Source: Thauera sp. 2A1 (lineage in GTDB: Bacteria; Pseudomonadota; Gammaproteobacteria; Burkholderiales; Rhodocyclaceae). Taken from it: a DNA stretch of 64,000 nt. The notes beneath the pieces were generated by a model, which saw only the letters and a list, made by a program, of their open reading frames with translations, was not told where the DNA came from and ran no database searches. The stretch spans positions 1 to 64,000 of the forward strand of contig NZ_SSXV01000008.1 of the NCBI RefSeq assembly GCF_009469595.2. Reading direction: 5' to 3'. Position numbers and translations under genes: made by a program. Positions 51,486 through 59,697 of the stretch are shown here, piece after piece. Numbering within the stretch: the first letter of the stretch is position 1; each line of letters starts with the position of its first letter.

Positions 51486-52522
51486 TCGAATACGGGACAG
51501 AGCTGGCCACGATCGACGATCTGCACGCCGTCCAACGACACGCTGCAGTTGCGCAAGGGCAGGTCGAAATGGCCCAGGCTGTGGCGGCCGGCGTTGTCGT
51601 TGGCGCCGGTGGAGTACAAGAAGTTGCCGGCGAAGGCGCGCAGCTCGGTGCCGTTGGTGTCGGCCTTGTCGAACATCTGCAGCGCATCCCAGCGCGCGCC
51701 GGGGTTCATGCCCCAGCCGACGTGGCTGACGGCGTAGGCATCGGGGTCGTTCCACGCCGCCATATAGCTGCGCATCAGTTCGGCGTCGAGGCTGCGGCCC
51801 TCGATCTTGCGCACGTAGTCGTCCTCGATGCGCAGCGTCACCGGGCTTTCCAGATAGCGCTTGAAGGTCAGGTTCACGTCGCCGGTGTCGAGCACCAGCG
51901 TGCCGTTGACCGAGCCCTTCGCCGGAAAGGCGAGGCAGATACCGCCCGGCCAGTGCTGCACCAGGCCTGGACGGTCGGCCCCGCCCCACACGCCGGCCGG
52001 CTTGGCACCGGTCAGCACGATGCGAAGATCGGTGCCGGCCTCCGAGGTGACGTGCATTTCGCTCGCCTTGGCCAGCATGCGTACGCCGTTCTTGATCGAC
52101 TTCGTCAGGTCCGCGTCGGTGGTCAGGCGCTCGAGGATCTCGGGATGCTCGTTGCTGATCATCATCACGCGCGCGCCGCTCGCGAGGATTTCGCCGAGTT
52201 CGGGGGCGTGGAGCAGGCCTTCCACCGTCAGGTCGACCACCAGACCTTCGCCCGACAGCGCCTGCATCACCGGACGCATTTGCTGGATCACGTGCGAGGC
52301 GCCGGTCGAGCGCACCGGAACCGGCGTCGTCACCGGTAGCGAGGGCACGCCAATATGGACCGGGATCGCGCCCATCCGCGCAAGCGCCAGTTCGGCCAGC
52401 TTCAGATTGATCTGTCGGCTGTCCGTCTCGGAGAGGATGCGGACGACCTCGCCCGGCTCGACCTTGCAGCGGCGAAAGATCGTCTCAAAAGTACGGATCC
52501 ACTTTTCCTGGATTTGAATCAC
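51482..52522 (-). CDS. NicX-like 2,5-dihydroxypyridine 5,6-dioxygenase family protein
   Basis: 346 residues, the length of NicX. The family is distantly related to M29 aminopeptidases but uses iron to cleave the pyridine ring. Candidate metal ligands are H267 (AVSHVGWG), H318 and D320 (SLGHFDLP), with H105 and H190 also in place, which fits what I recall of NicX. It should be the first gene of the minus-strand operon and is divergent from the GST gene. If the assignment holds, the substrate is a dihydroxypyridine or a close analogue. Other maleamate-pathway genes (amidase NicF, isomerase NicE) are not in the cluster. Confidence 0.85.
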   Translation of the reverse strand: MIQIQEKWIRTFETIFRRCKVEPGEVVRILSETDSRQINLKLAELALARMGAIPVHIGVPSLPVTTPVPVRSTGASHVIQQMRPVMQALSGEGLVVDLTVEGLLHAPELGEILASGARVMMISNEHPEILERLTTDADLTKSIKNGVRMLAKASEMHVTSEAGTDLRIVLTGAKPAGVWGGADRPGLVQHWPGGICLAFPAKGSVNGTLVLDTGDVNLTFKRYLESPVTLRIEDDYVRKIEGRSLDAELMRSYMAAWNDPDAYAVSHVGWGMNPGARWDALQMFDKADTNGTELRAFAGNFLYSTGANDNAGRHSLGHFDLPLRNCSVSLDGVQIVDRGQLCPVFE

Positions 52523-52541
52523 GTCTCCGGCTCCTCGTGTT

Positions 52542-52625
52542 CAATAGTTCCGGTTTCATCCGATTGATAAACCGTCTTGTGGGTCGAACTATTGGAGAAT
52601 TTTTGATATAAGTCAACTCGCGAGT
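52542..52625. promoter_or_regulatory. Divergent control region with operator-like dyads
   Basis: Between the NicX-like and GST genes lie CAATAGTTC (52542-52550) and its exact inverse GAACTATTG (52586-52594), 35 bases apart. The perfect palindrome ACTCGCGAGT lies at 52616-52625. Both are placed to bind a regulator of the divergent promoters, most simply the TetR protein encoded at 53388. Which site is used cannot be told. Confidence 0.45.
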
Positions 52626-52676
52626 CGATTTATTTCCGGCGGCCGTTCGTCGGAACGCGTGGAAAGGGATGAGGTC

Positions 52677-53330
52677 ATGGATCAGCTACTGCAACTGCAC
52701 GGAACCCCGCTCAGCAACTACTACAACAAGGTCAAGATCGCGTTGCTCGAGATGGGCTTTGCGTTCACCGAGCACGCTCACCTACCCAACAGCGGCAGCT
52801 GGCCAGGGTCCGGCTCCCCGAGTGGAAAGATCCCTTTCCTCGTGACCACGGAGGGCCCGATCCACGAATCCCAGGCCATCCTTGAGTACCTTGAGGACGT
52901 CCGCCCCGGTGTCAGCCTGTATCCCGACGATGCCTACAGGCGTGCGCGTTGTCGGGAGTTGATCCAGTACCTCGAGCTGTATGTCGAGGCGCCGGCGCGC
53001 GCGCTCTATCCCGCGGCGTTCTGGGGCAAGGAGCTAGCATGCGAAACCGTGGAACGGGCCGTTGAAACCATCGCCTCAGGCATCTCCACGCTGGCGCGTT
53101 GCGCGCAGTTCGAGCCGCATCTGTGCGGCGAGTCATTCACTCACGCGGACAGCGTCGCCTGGGTGCACCTGAACACCGTGGCCATGGCCCTCAAGCGCGT
53201 TACCGGTGCGAACCCGATACCCGCATGGCTGCCGGCGGTGCCAGGCTATCTCGAGCGCCTGGCTGAGAGACCGTCAATCCGGCACGTGGAGGACGATCGA
53301 CGTGCGGCGGCGCGCGCGTCGCGCGGATGA
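52677..53330 (+). CDS. Glutathione S-transferase
   Basis: About 217 residues. The thioredoxin-like N-terminal domain (LHGTPLSNYYNKVKIALLEM; GKIPFLVTTEGPIHESQAIL, with the conserved cis-Pro and ESQAI glutathione contacts) and the helical C-terminal domain (HADSVAWVHLNTVA) are both complete. A start at 52677 is chosen for AAAGGGA seven bases upstream; a GTG lies at 52659. GSTs in catabolic clusters often act as isomerases or dehalogenases, or remove reactive intermediates. It is transcribed away from the main operon, followed by the TetR gene after 57 bases. Confidence 0.88.
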   Translation: MDQLLQLHGTPLSNYYNKVKIALLEMGFAFTEHAHLPNSGSWPGSGSPSGKIPFLVTTEGPIHESQAILEYLEDVRPGVSLYPDDAYRRARCRELIQYLELYVEAPARALYPAAFWGKELACETVERAVETIASGISTLARCAQFEPHLCGESFTHADSVAWVHLNTVAMALKRVTGANPIPAWLPAVPGYLERLAERPSIRHVEDDRRAAARASRG

Positions 53331-53387
53331 GGCGGCCTCGCTTACCATGCACCAACCCGCGCATGATCAACTCCACCCGAAACCTCT

Positions 53388-53999
53388 ATGGCCCGCACTC
53401 GCGCACCTGACTTCGAAGACCGCCAGCGACAGATCCTCCGTGCTGCGGCAGTGCTGTTTGCCGAGCACGGTTACAACGAGACCTTACTCGACGACATCGC
53501 CGAGCGCTGCGGGACCAAGAAGTCGTCCCTCTACCACTACTACCCGTCGAAGGATGCGATCCTCCATGAGCTGATCGCATGGAAGATTTCTGACCTCACC
53601 GCCAAGGTCGAGGCAGCGGTCGAACCGATGGCATCGCCACGTGCGCGACTTGACGCGCTGGCGACGACGCTCGTCGAGGAGTACATCCGTACGCCGCAGG
53701 AAATCACCGTGCTGCTCACCCAGACGCGGCATCTCAGCGTCGTTGCGCTGCGTGACACGGCTGCAATCCAGAACCGGATCATCGATCTCGTCGTCGGGTT
53801 GTTGTCCGAATTGCGGCCGGAGTTGACGATCCCGCGACGAAAATCCACTGTGGTAGCGATGTTGTTTTTCGGGATGACTAACTGGATCCACGTCTGGTAC
53901 AAGCCAGCGGGATCGATTGGCCCGGCGGAATTGGCGAGCATGATCGTCAACGTATTCCTTGACGGATTCGTCAATCAGCCGGCGTCGTTGTTGGGGTGA
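53388..53999 (+). CDS. TetR-family transcriptional regulator
   Basis: 203 residues. The N-terminal helix-turn-helix is typical (RQILRAAAVLFAEHGYNETL, then LLDDIAERCGTKKSSLYHYY). The C-terminal ligand domain includes a KstR2/FadR-like helix set (TLVEEYIRTPQEITVLLTQT; FFGMTNWIHVWYKP). It is probably co-transcribed with the GST and is the only regulator in the cluster. A CoA thioester or the aromatic substrate is the likely effector, as for many TetR proteins of this shape; that is inference. Confidence 0.9.
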   Translation: MARTRAPDFEDRQRQILRAAAVLFAEHGYNETLLDDIAERCGTKKSSLYHYYPSKDAILHELIAWKISDLTAKVEAAVEPMASPRARLDALATTLVEEYIRTPQEITVLLTQTRHLSVVALRDTAAIQNRIIDLVVGLLSELRPELTIPRRKSTVVAMLFFGMTNWIHVWYKPAGSIGPAELASMIVNVFLDGFVNQPASLLG

Positions 54000-54538
54000 G
54001 CTGCTTCGTCTGCGCGCATGGCAGCCCCGTCCGCCTTTAGGCGGCGACGAAGCTGGCCCCGCTGTACCCAAGCAAGGGCACAGCGCGGATTACGTTGCCG
54101 CCGAATTGCAGGGGCCCACGTGCAATCATGTCATCGAGCAGCGAAGGCAGTCTTTATCCCTGAGGCGGGCTCGCCCTGTCGGCCAGATGCACGTAATACA
54201 ACCCTGAGGGCACGTCAGGTCAGGTGCGGTCGAGCGAAGGCCACCTTACGCTGCACTGCCATCGTCCTAACCCTGAACGACAGGTCACCGACACATTGTC
54301 GCCCGAATGTGCACGGTGGGTCGGCGTCAGCTAAGGCCGAGATTCAGTCTCATGCCACCGACAACAGGCGGCACCTCGGCCTTATGTGGAGCTCCACATA
54401 AGGCCGATCAGCAGAAATTGATTTCGGCGTAACTGTCGAACTCGGGAGGCCCCGTGCGTGAAGGCGGTAGGCGCCGATGGGCTGCGGCGATGGAACCGAG
54501 TGCTGTAGGATATGCGTTTTCCATTTTCCGGGGAGACG
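54000..54538. other. Intergenic region with hairpin and large palindrome
   Basis: No gene is supported. A short hairpin CCGCC-TTTA-GGCGG near 54030 may end tetR transcription. The perfect 32-bp palindrome is listed separately. Confidence 0.45.
54376..54407. repeat. Perfect 32-bp palindrome without loop
   Basis: The half site TCGGCCTTATGTGGAG is followed directly by its exact inverse. There is no spacer and no T-run, so a terminator is unlikely. A dimer-binding site, a recombination site or a plasmid-type element is possible. Confidence 0.85.
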
Positions 54539-54826
54539 ATGAAGCTGCATGTCTACACCGGTGCCGAAGTGAAGGCACGTCGCAAGGCACTGGGCCTGGT
54601 TCAGGCCGATTTCTGGGGACTGTTCGGTGCCACCCAGAGCGCCGGTAGCCGCTACGAGTCCGAAGGTGGTAGGGAGATTCCCGAACCGATCCAGATCCTG
54701 CTGAACATTACACTTGCCAGTGACGCTAAGGCGAGCACGATCGTGCAGTCACTGCGGACGCTGGGTAAGCCGCCGAAACAGGACAGCAAGCCCAAGGTGC
54801 CGCTCGGGTTCGGCCGGCTGCCGTGA
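54539..54826 (+). CDS. Small XRE-like DNA-binding protein
   Basis: 95 residues. The N-terminal half has a helix-turn-helix-like pattern (GAEVKARRKALGLVQADFWG; FGATQSAGSRYESEG). It resembles the small regulators common on plasmids and integrative elements. The C-terminal tail is basic and Pro-rich. The ATG at 54539 has GGGGAG three to eight bases upstream and is preferred over the upstream in-frame ATG at 54512. It is 130 bases downstream of the large palindrome and could bind it. Confidence 0.75.
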   Translation: MKLHVYTGAEVKARRKALGLVQADFWGLFGATQSAGSRYESEGGREIPEPIQILLNITLASDAKASTIVQSLRTLGKPPKQDSKPKVPLGFGRLP

Positions 54827-54925
54827 CCAATCACCCGTGACGGGCCTTGGCCGCCCGTCGCAATCCTTCCCCTTCCAAGTTCCTCATCCCCACGACCTGT
54901 ACAACCGGCAGGCCGATTCGTGTTC

Positions 54926-55723
54926 ATGCGCGCCATCCTCTTGTTGGTCAGCCTCATGCTGGCCGGCTGCAATGCGGCCTTCATCCACGACCCCGTTGTC
55001 GATCAGAGGTCATCGAGACCGTCCCCGCTGCCGGCGCCGACGGCCGACGTACCCTTCTATCTCGTCACCGGCAAAACGACGGTCGGCCACCGCAGCTTCG
55101 CCAACGCCAAGAAGGTGCTTCCGTACGTCTTCGCGGGGATGGAGCAGGATTTCTACTGCGGCTGTAGCTACGTGGGGACGGCCGTCGATTTTGCGAGCTG
55201 TGGCTACGTTCCCCGCAGGAACCTGACGCGGGCCAGTCGCATCGAGTGGGAACATGTGGTGCCGGCCTGGACGATCGGACACCAGCGGCAGTGCTGGCAG
55301 GACGGCGGACGGCAGCGCTGCACCGAAATGGATCCGGTGTTCCAGATCGCCGAGGGCGACCTCAACAACCTGGTGCCCGCCGTGGGCGAAGTAAACGCCG
55401 ACCGCAGCAACTTTGCGTACAGCATGTGGGAACGAGACCCGGCGCCGATGTACGGCGCCTGTCCCACGGTGGTCGACTTCAAGCTGAAGCGGGTCCAGCC
55501 GCGAGAAGGTGTCCGGGGCCGGGCTGCGCGAATCACGCTCTACATGTATCAGACATACGGTCTGCACCTCAGCGATCAGGACAGGAAGTTGATGTGCGCC
55601 TGGGCCAGGCGCTATCCCATCGATGACTGGGAGCGCGAGCGCAACCGGCGGATCGTGCGCTGGCAGGGCCGGGGCAATCCGTTTGTGACCGACGCCACCC
55701 AGCTCAAGCGCAGCTGCGGTTGA
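54926..55723 (+). CDS. Endonuclease I family nuclease, lipoprotein
   Basis: About 265 residues. A lipobox MLAGC puts a lipidated Cys at about 17, so the enzyme should be periplasmic and membrane-bound. The Endonuclease I (EndA-type) beta-beta-alpha-metal motif is clear in RIEWEHVVPAWTIGHQ and GDLNNLVPAVGEVNADRSN. Several cysteines (FYCGCSYVG, CWQDGG, RRCT-like RCTEM) suggest disulphides. It degrades DNA non-specifically in the family. Homologues are common on integrative elements. A GTG at 54920 is an alternative start. Confidence 0.88.
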   Translation: MRAILLLVSLMLAGCNAAFIHDPVVDQRSSRPSPLPAPTADVPFYLVTGKTTVGHRSFANAKKVLPYVFAGMEQDFYCGCSYVGTAVDFASCGYVPRRNLTRASRIEWEHVVPAWTIGHQRQCWQDGGRQRCTEMDPVFQIAEGDLNNLVPAVGEVNADRSNFAYSMWERDPAPMYGACPTVVDFKLKRVQPREGVRGRAARITLYMYQTYGLHLSDQDRKLMCAWARRYPIDDWERERNRRIVRWQGRGNPFVTDATQLKRSCG

Positions 55724-55727
55724 AGGC

Positions 55728-56729
55728 TCAGGCGGCGGGGCCGACCGGCATTTTCTCGCGCGACAGGTAGCGGTCCGTGTAGCGCTCGCGGCCGGTGACC
55801 GTGTCGACCGTCACCTGTGCGGCGCGCGGATAGATGTCGCGGCCCAGCATGGCCAGTTCGCCCGCCAGATCCTCCACGCCCGCCTTGTACCAGGCCTTGA
55901 TGGGCTTTTGCGGACTGGTGCCGTCACTCCAGGAATACCCCTTGTCCATCTTCAGCCGATCCTTCATCTCGAAGGGTGCGTGCTCGGCCCACACGCAGTA
56001 GGTCCGGCGGCCGCTGCGCTCGAGGATGTGCGAGAGGATCGTGCGCGCCTCGGGCCCCGATCGGGTCAGCAGATACAGCAGCACTTCCGCGTCCACGAGC
56101 GCCCGGTGCGCGCCATAGAACACGCTGCCGAGCCGGTAGGCGAGCCATTCGAGTTTCGTCGAACCGGTCATCATGGCCTGCCAGGGTGCTTCACGCTGTG
56201 AGCACGCCCACCACTTGTTCATGAATGAGGGGAACCGCGCTTCCAGAAACCCCCGGTCGAACGGCGCATTGTGGGCGATCACCAGGTGGGCGCGTGCGAT
56301 CGCCGCCTCGACACGCACCGCATCGAACACCTGCCCGGCGACGTCCGCATCGCGAATCCCGGTGAGTTCGGTGATGTTCGCCGGAATCGGCCGGCCCGGA
56401 TCCTCAAAGCCGCTGTAACGCTCCAGAACGCGATGCACGAGGCCGGTTCGGGGATGGAACTCGGCCAGCACATACCCGAGGTCGATGATCCGGTCGTCGT
56501 CCTTGCTCAGACCCGTGGTCTCCGTGTCCACCACCATCGCGACGCGCAACTGTTGCGGATCCACGCCCTCGAGCGGGGCGTAGCACGGAGCGGGCTCGAA
56601 GCGTCGCAGTACCTTGAAATCGCCTGTCGCTTCGAGTTGCCGGGCCAGGTCCGCGTAGTCGGCCGTGGGTCGGCTCCCGGCAGGCACTGAGGTTTCCCCG
56701 GCGTTCACAGGCCTCGTGGTCGGGCTCAT
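55728..56729 (-). CDS. DEDDh 3'-5' exonuclease, DnaQ/epsilon-like
   Basis: 333 residues. The exonuclease domain spans about 70-235. Motif I is MVVDTETTGL (about 65-74), motif II HNAPFDRGFLE (about 157), and motif III YGAHRALVDAE (about 211-221), giving D-E-D-H-D. The C-terminal third (about 240-333) is unassigned. GGAAGGATG before ATG 56729 sets the start; the frame is open upstream. Such proteins act in DNA repair or as stand-alone proofreaders, and versions are frequent on conjugative elements. It is downstream of the broken IHF-like gene and coupled to it by a close stop-start. Confidence 0.9.
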   Translation of the reverse strand: MSPTTRPVNAGETSVPAGSRPTADYADLARQLEATGDFKVLRRFEPAPCYAPLEGVDPQQLRVAMVVDTETTGLSKDDDRIIDLGYVLAEFHPRTGLVHRVLERYSGFEDPGRPIPANITELTGIRDADVAGQVFDAVRVEAAIARAHLVIAHNAPFDRGFLEARFPSFMNKWWACSQREAPWQAMMTGSTKLEWLAYRLGSVFYGAHRALVDAEVLLYLLTRSGPEARTILSHILERSGRRTYCVWAEHAPFEMKDRLKMDKGYSWSDGTSPQKPIKAWYKAGVEDLAGELAMLGRDIYPRAAQVTVDTVTGRERYTDRYLSREKMPVGPAA

Positions 56730-56730
56730 C

Positions 56731-57192
56731 TCATCCTTCCGCGCAGTCGGCGGCGGTGAGCCGCCAGGCGATCCCGAGGCCGAGGCCGAGGAGTACCTTG
56801 GATGCCGCGAAGCTCGCGGACGCCGCGAAACGCGCTCGACGGGCGTCCACGGTGTCGTCCGGCGCAACCCTGGTGACGTGTGGTCGGGACACGGCGTTCA
56901 ACGCCTTCCCGCAATGCCTTGTCCGGCTTGAAGTGTGGCCGCCATTTCGCCGGGACCGACGCCGCTGCTCCCGTTCTGGGATTGCGCCCCGATCTGGCGG
57001 GCCCGCGACTGACACTGAAGCTGCCGAATCCCCGAATCCCCGAATCCCCGAATCCCCGAATCTCGACCCTGCCGCCGGCGGCCAGCGCCGTCTGCAGGGC
57101 ATCGAGCAGAATACCGACGCCTCGAAGGCCTTCTTCCCGGTCAGTTGGGGGAAGCGCTCGGCAAGGCGATCGTGCAGTTCCGATTTGAGCAT
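56731..57192 (-). pseudogene. IHF/HU-family gene with frameshifts and an 8-bp tandem repeat
   Basis: The N-terminus MLKSELHDRLAERFPQLTGK is that of IHF-beta-like proteins. After about residue 26 the homology moves to another frame (VGILLDALQTALAAGGRVEI, then GFGSFSV, ARSGRNPRTGAA, PAKWRPHFKPDKALRE), which is the DNA-binding arm of IHF. From about 56900 the original frame again looks coding (FAASKVLLGLGLGIAWRL) and ends at TGA just before the exonuclease ATG. So at least two frameshifts break the gene, or sequence errors do. An insertion of eight codons (GDSGIRGF-like) within RGFGSF comes from expanded 8-bp repeats at 57026-57062. Confidence 0.65.
57026..57062. repeat. Tandem 8-bp repeat, four and a half units
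   Basis: Unit GAATCCCC is repeated exactly four times (57026-57057) plus GAATC. On the coding strand it reads ATTCGGGG repeats inside the IHF-like arm. Because 8 is not a multiple of 3, gain or loss of one unit would change the frame. Confidence 0.9.
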
Positions 57193-57570
57193 GACCGGAT
57201 TCTACCCAAGCGCTGCGCCGTGCCCCGCATTGATCGGATCGCGCACAGGTTTGCCCCACCACCGCCGAGTCAAGAGCGTGGGCCGGCATCAGGCGTTCGT
57301 GGTGCGATCGGGGTCATGGGCCCCGAGTCGCGGTACGGCCACTGTCACCGGCGAGGCGTCTTTGTCACCTGTATAGGGTGGCAAGGTGCTGCAGAACCTT
57401 CGGCTTGAAGCAGAGCGCCACACCGCATTCCATAATGATGATGGATGCAATCGGCTTCGACGCCTATGACACCCTGCAGCGGTCCGCGCGCTGGCGTTAG
57501 CTGACCCGTCATCATCCACTGCGCCGGCGCGGTTGGCGAACCGAAGGCCCCGACGCGAAAGGAGGAACTC
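57193..57570. other. Intergenic region
   Basis: No gene is supported between the divergent IHF-like and 57571 genes. I see no repeat or promoter worth naming. Confidence 0.45.
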
Positions 57571-58041
57571 ATGCAGTTTGCTGAACGCACGTTTCGTGAT
57601 GCACTTGGGGCCATCGTGATTCAGAGTCGCCTGCGGCCCGGTGTCACCCGCCAGGACTTCGAAAAGCAGATGTTTCCAGGTCTGGAAGTCGGCCTGCCCG
57701 GGTGGCAACGAGCCCATAGCCAAGGCGCAGGCACGGGCTTCGAAAGCCCGAACGCGATCAGGTATGCGCCGGAGGCCGTCAATCAGCAGTATCAGCGCCT
57801 GGGCATTGAGCGCCACGTCCGTGAATTGCTCGCCCACAAACCGCCTGGCGTCGAGCTTTGGCTGACCACCGCGACGACAACGCATCCACGCACGCTTCGG
57901 CTCAAGGAGATTCAGTACCGGGTGGATGCCGTGCAGGGCACCCAGTCCCGCAGGCTCTTCGAAGCGAGCATTGCCGTTTCGGACAGTCGGGACAGTCCCC
58001 GCGTCACCGTGCAGGCGACCCCCTTCGGCACGTTCTCGTGA
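57571..58041 (+). CDS. Conserved-looking small protein, unknown function
   Basis: 156 residues behind a near-perfect Shine-Dalgarno (AAAGGAGG, five bases before the ATG). No signal or membrane segment. The C-terminal half is beta-rich and basic (VELWLTTATTTHPRTLRLKE, then YRVDAVQGTQSRRLFEASIAV). It could be a DNA- or nucleotide-binding accessory protein of an integrative element, but I do not recognise a family. It stands alone on the plus strand. Confidence 0.72.
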   Translation: MQFAERTFRDALGAIVIQSRLRPGVTRQDFEKQMFPGLEVGLPGWQRAHSQGAGTGFESPNAIRYAPEAVNQQYQRLGIERHVRELLAHKPPGVELWLTTATTTHPRTLRLKEIQYRVDAVQGTQSRRLFEASIAVSDSRDSPRVTVQATPFGTFS

Positions 58042-58298
58042 TTGGAGACCGTCGCTCGGGCGCCAGTTTGGCGACCTCAAGCGCCGGCACCGACGTCGTC
58101 GGGATCGTCCCGGACGAGGCCTCGAGCCTTGGCCCGTCGGTCTCCCCGCGGCTCGAGTCGCACGACGAACGGGCGCTGCAATGCCGCGACATGGCGCGGG
58201 AAACGCGCGCCGAGCGGGGTGGTCATGCCAGCGTCCGTCCGTCTGACGTCACCGCCTCTTCCGCCACGCCCCGGTGCCGCGATCGATTGTGGCGCTGA

Positions 58299-58578
58299 CG
58301 ATTCCCGCTGCGGCGCATCGACAACGCGCCGCATGGCCACCGTGTTGCCGTCGTCTTCGGTGCGACAGACGATGGAATCGTTTGGCCGCACCGCGAATTC
58401 ACAGGTGCCAGGCGTTCTCCCCCGCCCGGTTCAGGGCCGGGCGCTGCCGGGCGAGTTCGGCCTTTTCCTCGAACGCATCATCGAGTTCGACCGCGACAGC
58501 CGGATTGTCCCCGGCGACGTCATCCATGATGGCGTCGCGGTCGGCCAACGCCGTCGGCCGCTGGACAAGCCGCGTCAC
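58299..58578 (-). pseudogene. ParE/RelE-type toxin gene, frameshifted
   Basis: A GTG overlapping the antitoxin stop (GTGA) opens VTRLVQRPTALADRDAIMDD and continues VAGDNPAVAVELDDAFEEKA, a clear ParE-type toxin N-terminus. After GENA an extra base moves the homology into the next frame (GTCEFAVRPNDSIVCRTEDD, then GNTVAMRRVVDAPQ), the usual C-terminus. In the original frame translation stops at WHL. The toxin should be inactive unless the frameshift is a sequence error or is bypassed. Confidence 0.75.
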
Positions 58579-58763
58579 GGCCCGCGCTGGCGCAGCGCGG
58601 TCTTCCGGGGCGCGAAGTGGGTGCGAGCTGCGTCATCGGGCACGCTCGGGCGAGGACCATCGATAGTCGCCCGGACCTGTGCGCGGAACCAAGCGTCATA
58701 CGCAGCGGCTTCGTGGACACGCTGCATCTGCTGGGCTGCATCCTGGCGCGGCCGGCGGCTCAT
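58575..58763 (-). CDS. Antitoxin of ParE/RelE-type pair
   Basis: 62 residues. YDAWFRAQVRATIDGPRPSV and the following PDDAARTHF match the short antitoxins in which a W-F-x-x-V helix is followed by DPRPSVPHDEV. Here the usual HDEV is DDAA. It normally binds and silences the co-encoded ParE-type toxin and represses the operon. The toxin frame follows with a 4-base overlap but is broken, so this may be an orphan antitoxin. AGGG lies a few bases before the ATG. The frame is open upstream, but that extension is unrelated in composition. Confidence 0.72.
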   Translation of the reverse strand: MSRRPRQDAAQQMQRVHEAAAYDAWFRAQVRATIDGPRPSVPDDAARTHFAPRKTALRQRGP

Positions 58764-59221
58764 GTCGCCCTCGCTGTCTTGCGGGGCGTCGAGCAGGTCG
58801 ACGCGAACGATGTGCAGCTCGTTGTGCAGGTAAGCCATGCCAGTATCCAGGCTGCGCCACGTCCTGGGCTTGTCGGTGCACCGGGTGCCGAGATGCTTTT
58901 CCACCCGGCCGAGCCTGAGCGTGACGGACCAGCCACCGGGTCGGCCAATGATGAAGGGGCCGCGGATGGCGCTCGCCCCGGCTATGCGTCGCTATGGATC
59001 GTTTGCGTGCTCATCCGTCCATCCTGCCGCTGGCGCAGTGAAATGGCAGGCGGCCGGCATCGTTTGGCAGCCGCAGCTCGACGAACCGATTCGGCGAGGG
59101 GACGGGCGGCCGGACATGGCCGGACCCAGTCCACGGCTTTCGCGTGCTCACTTGTCCCTTGCACGATTCCCGCACTTGCCTGCGCCTGATGCTCGCTGTA
59201 CCGGGATGATATTCTTGCCCG
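58764..59221. other. Region without a supportable gene
   Basis: Several overlapping frames exist on both strands. On the minus strand a frame upstream of the antitoxin (KHLGTRCTDKPRTWRSLDTG, MAYLHNELHIVRVDLLD) looks partly protein-like and may be the remnant of a deleted gene. I cannot assign it. Confidence 0.4.
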
Positions 59222-59692
59222 ATGGCGCTCTCGACTCGCATGTTCCTGCTGGATCAGGCTGATCGGCTGTATCGGCTGCCGGGCGCACTGTTTGAGCGCA
59301 TGCTTCGTGATCCTGGCGGCCACCCGGTACGCCAATTTTCCGGTGCGCGGATACGTATGATCGACATGCTGGTCCAGCTTGAGAACCGTCAGCCGATTGA
59401 TGTTGCCTGGATGTCCTGTCATGTCCTCACCTTCGATGCGTCCGGATGCCTCGACCCGGGCGCATTCGAGCGTCACCAGCGGGCGCGTGCTGATCTGGGT
59501 CTGGCGGCGCTGAGCGGCACGTTCGATCGTAGTGCGTCCGTCGTCGACGCCGCAACGCACTTCGTTGCGCGGGGTGGAGGCTGGACGCCGTCACCCGGCA
59601 TGCTGCAGCGTCTCCGTGATGTCGGATTGGGCAAATCAGCCTGTGCCCGGCTGTCACTGCGCCGCGGTCCGCGTACGCCGCCATCTCGGTAG
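59222..59692 (+). CDS. Unknown small protein paired with zinc-protease-like gene
   Basis: 156 residues, no membrane segment. The middle part FSGARIRMIDMLVQLENRQP and DVAWMSCHVLTFDASGCLDP looks like a real folded domain. The C-terminal end is basic. I do not recognise a family. The stop is five bases before the next start, so the two are probably translated together. Start uncertain: ATG 59222 or ATG 59240-region. Confidence 0.65.
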   Translation: MALSTRMFLLDQADRLYRLPGALFERMLRDPGGHPVRQFSGARIRMIDMLVQLENRQPIDVAWMSCHVLTFDASGCLDPGAFERHQRARADLGLAALSGTFDRSASVVDAATHFVARGGGWTPSPGMLQRLRDVGLGKSACARLSLRRGPRTPPSR

Positions 59693-59697
59693 AACCC

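Noticed and set aside
57026..57062. CRISPR-like array
   Set aside because: The units are 8 bp with no spacers. It is a simple tandem repeat.
58042..58833. 263-codon plus-strand gene
   Set aside because: It overlaps the antitoxin and broken ParE on the other strand, which have clear family motifs.
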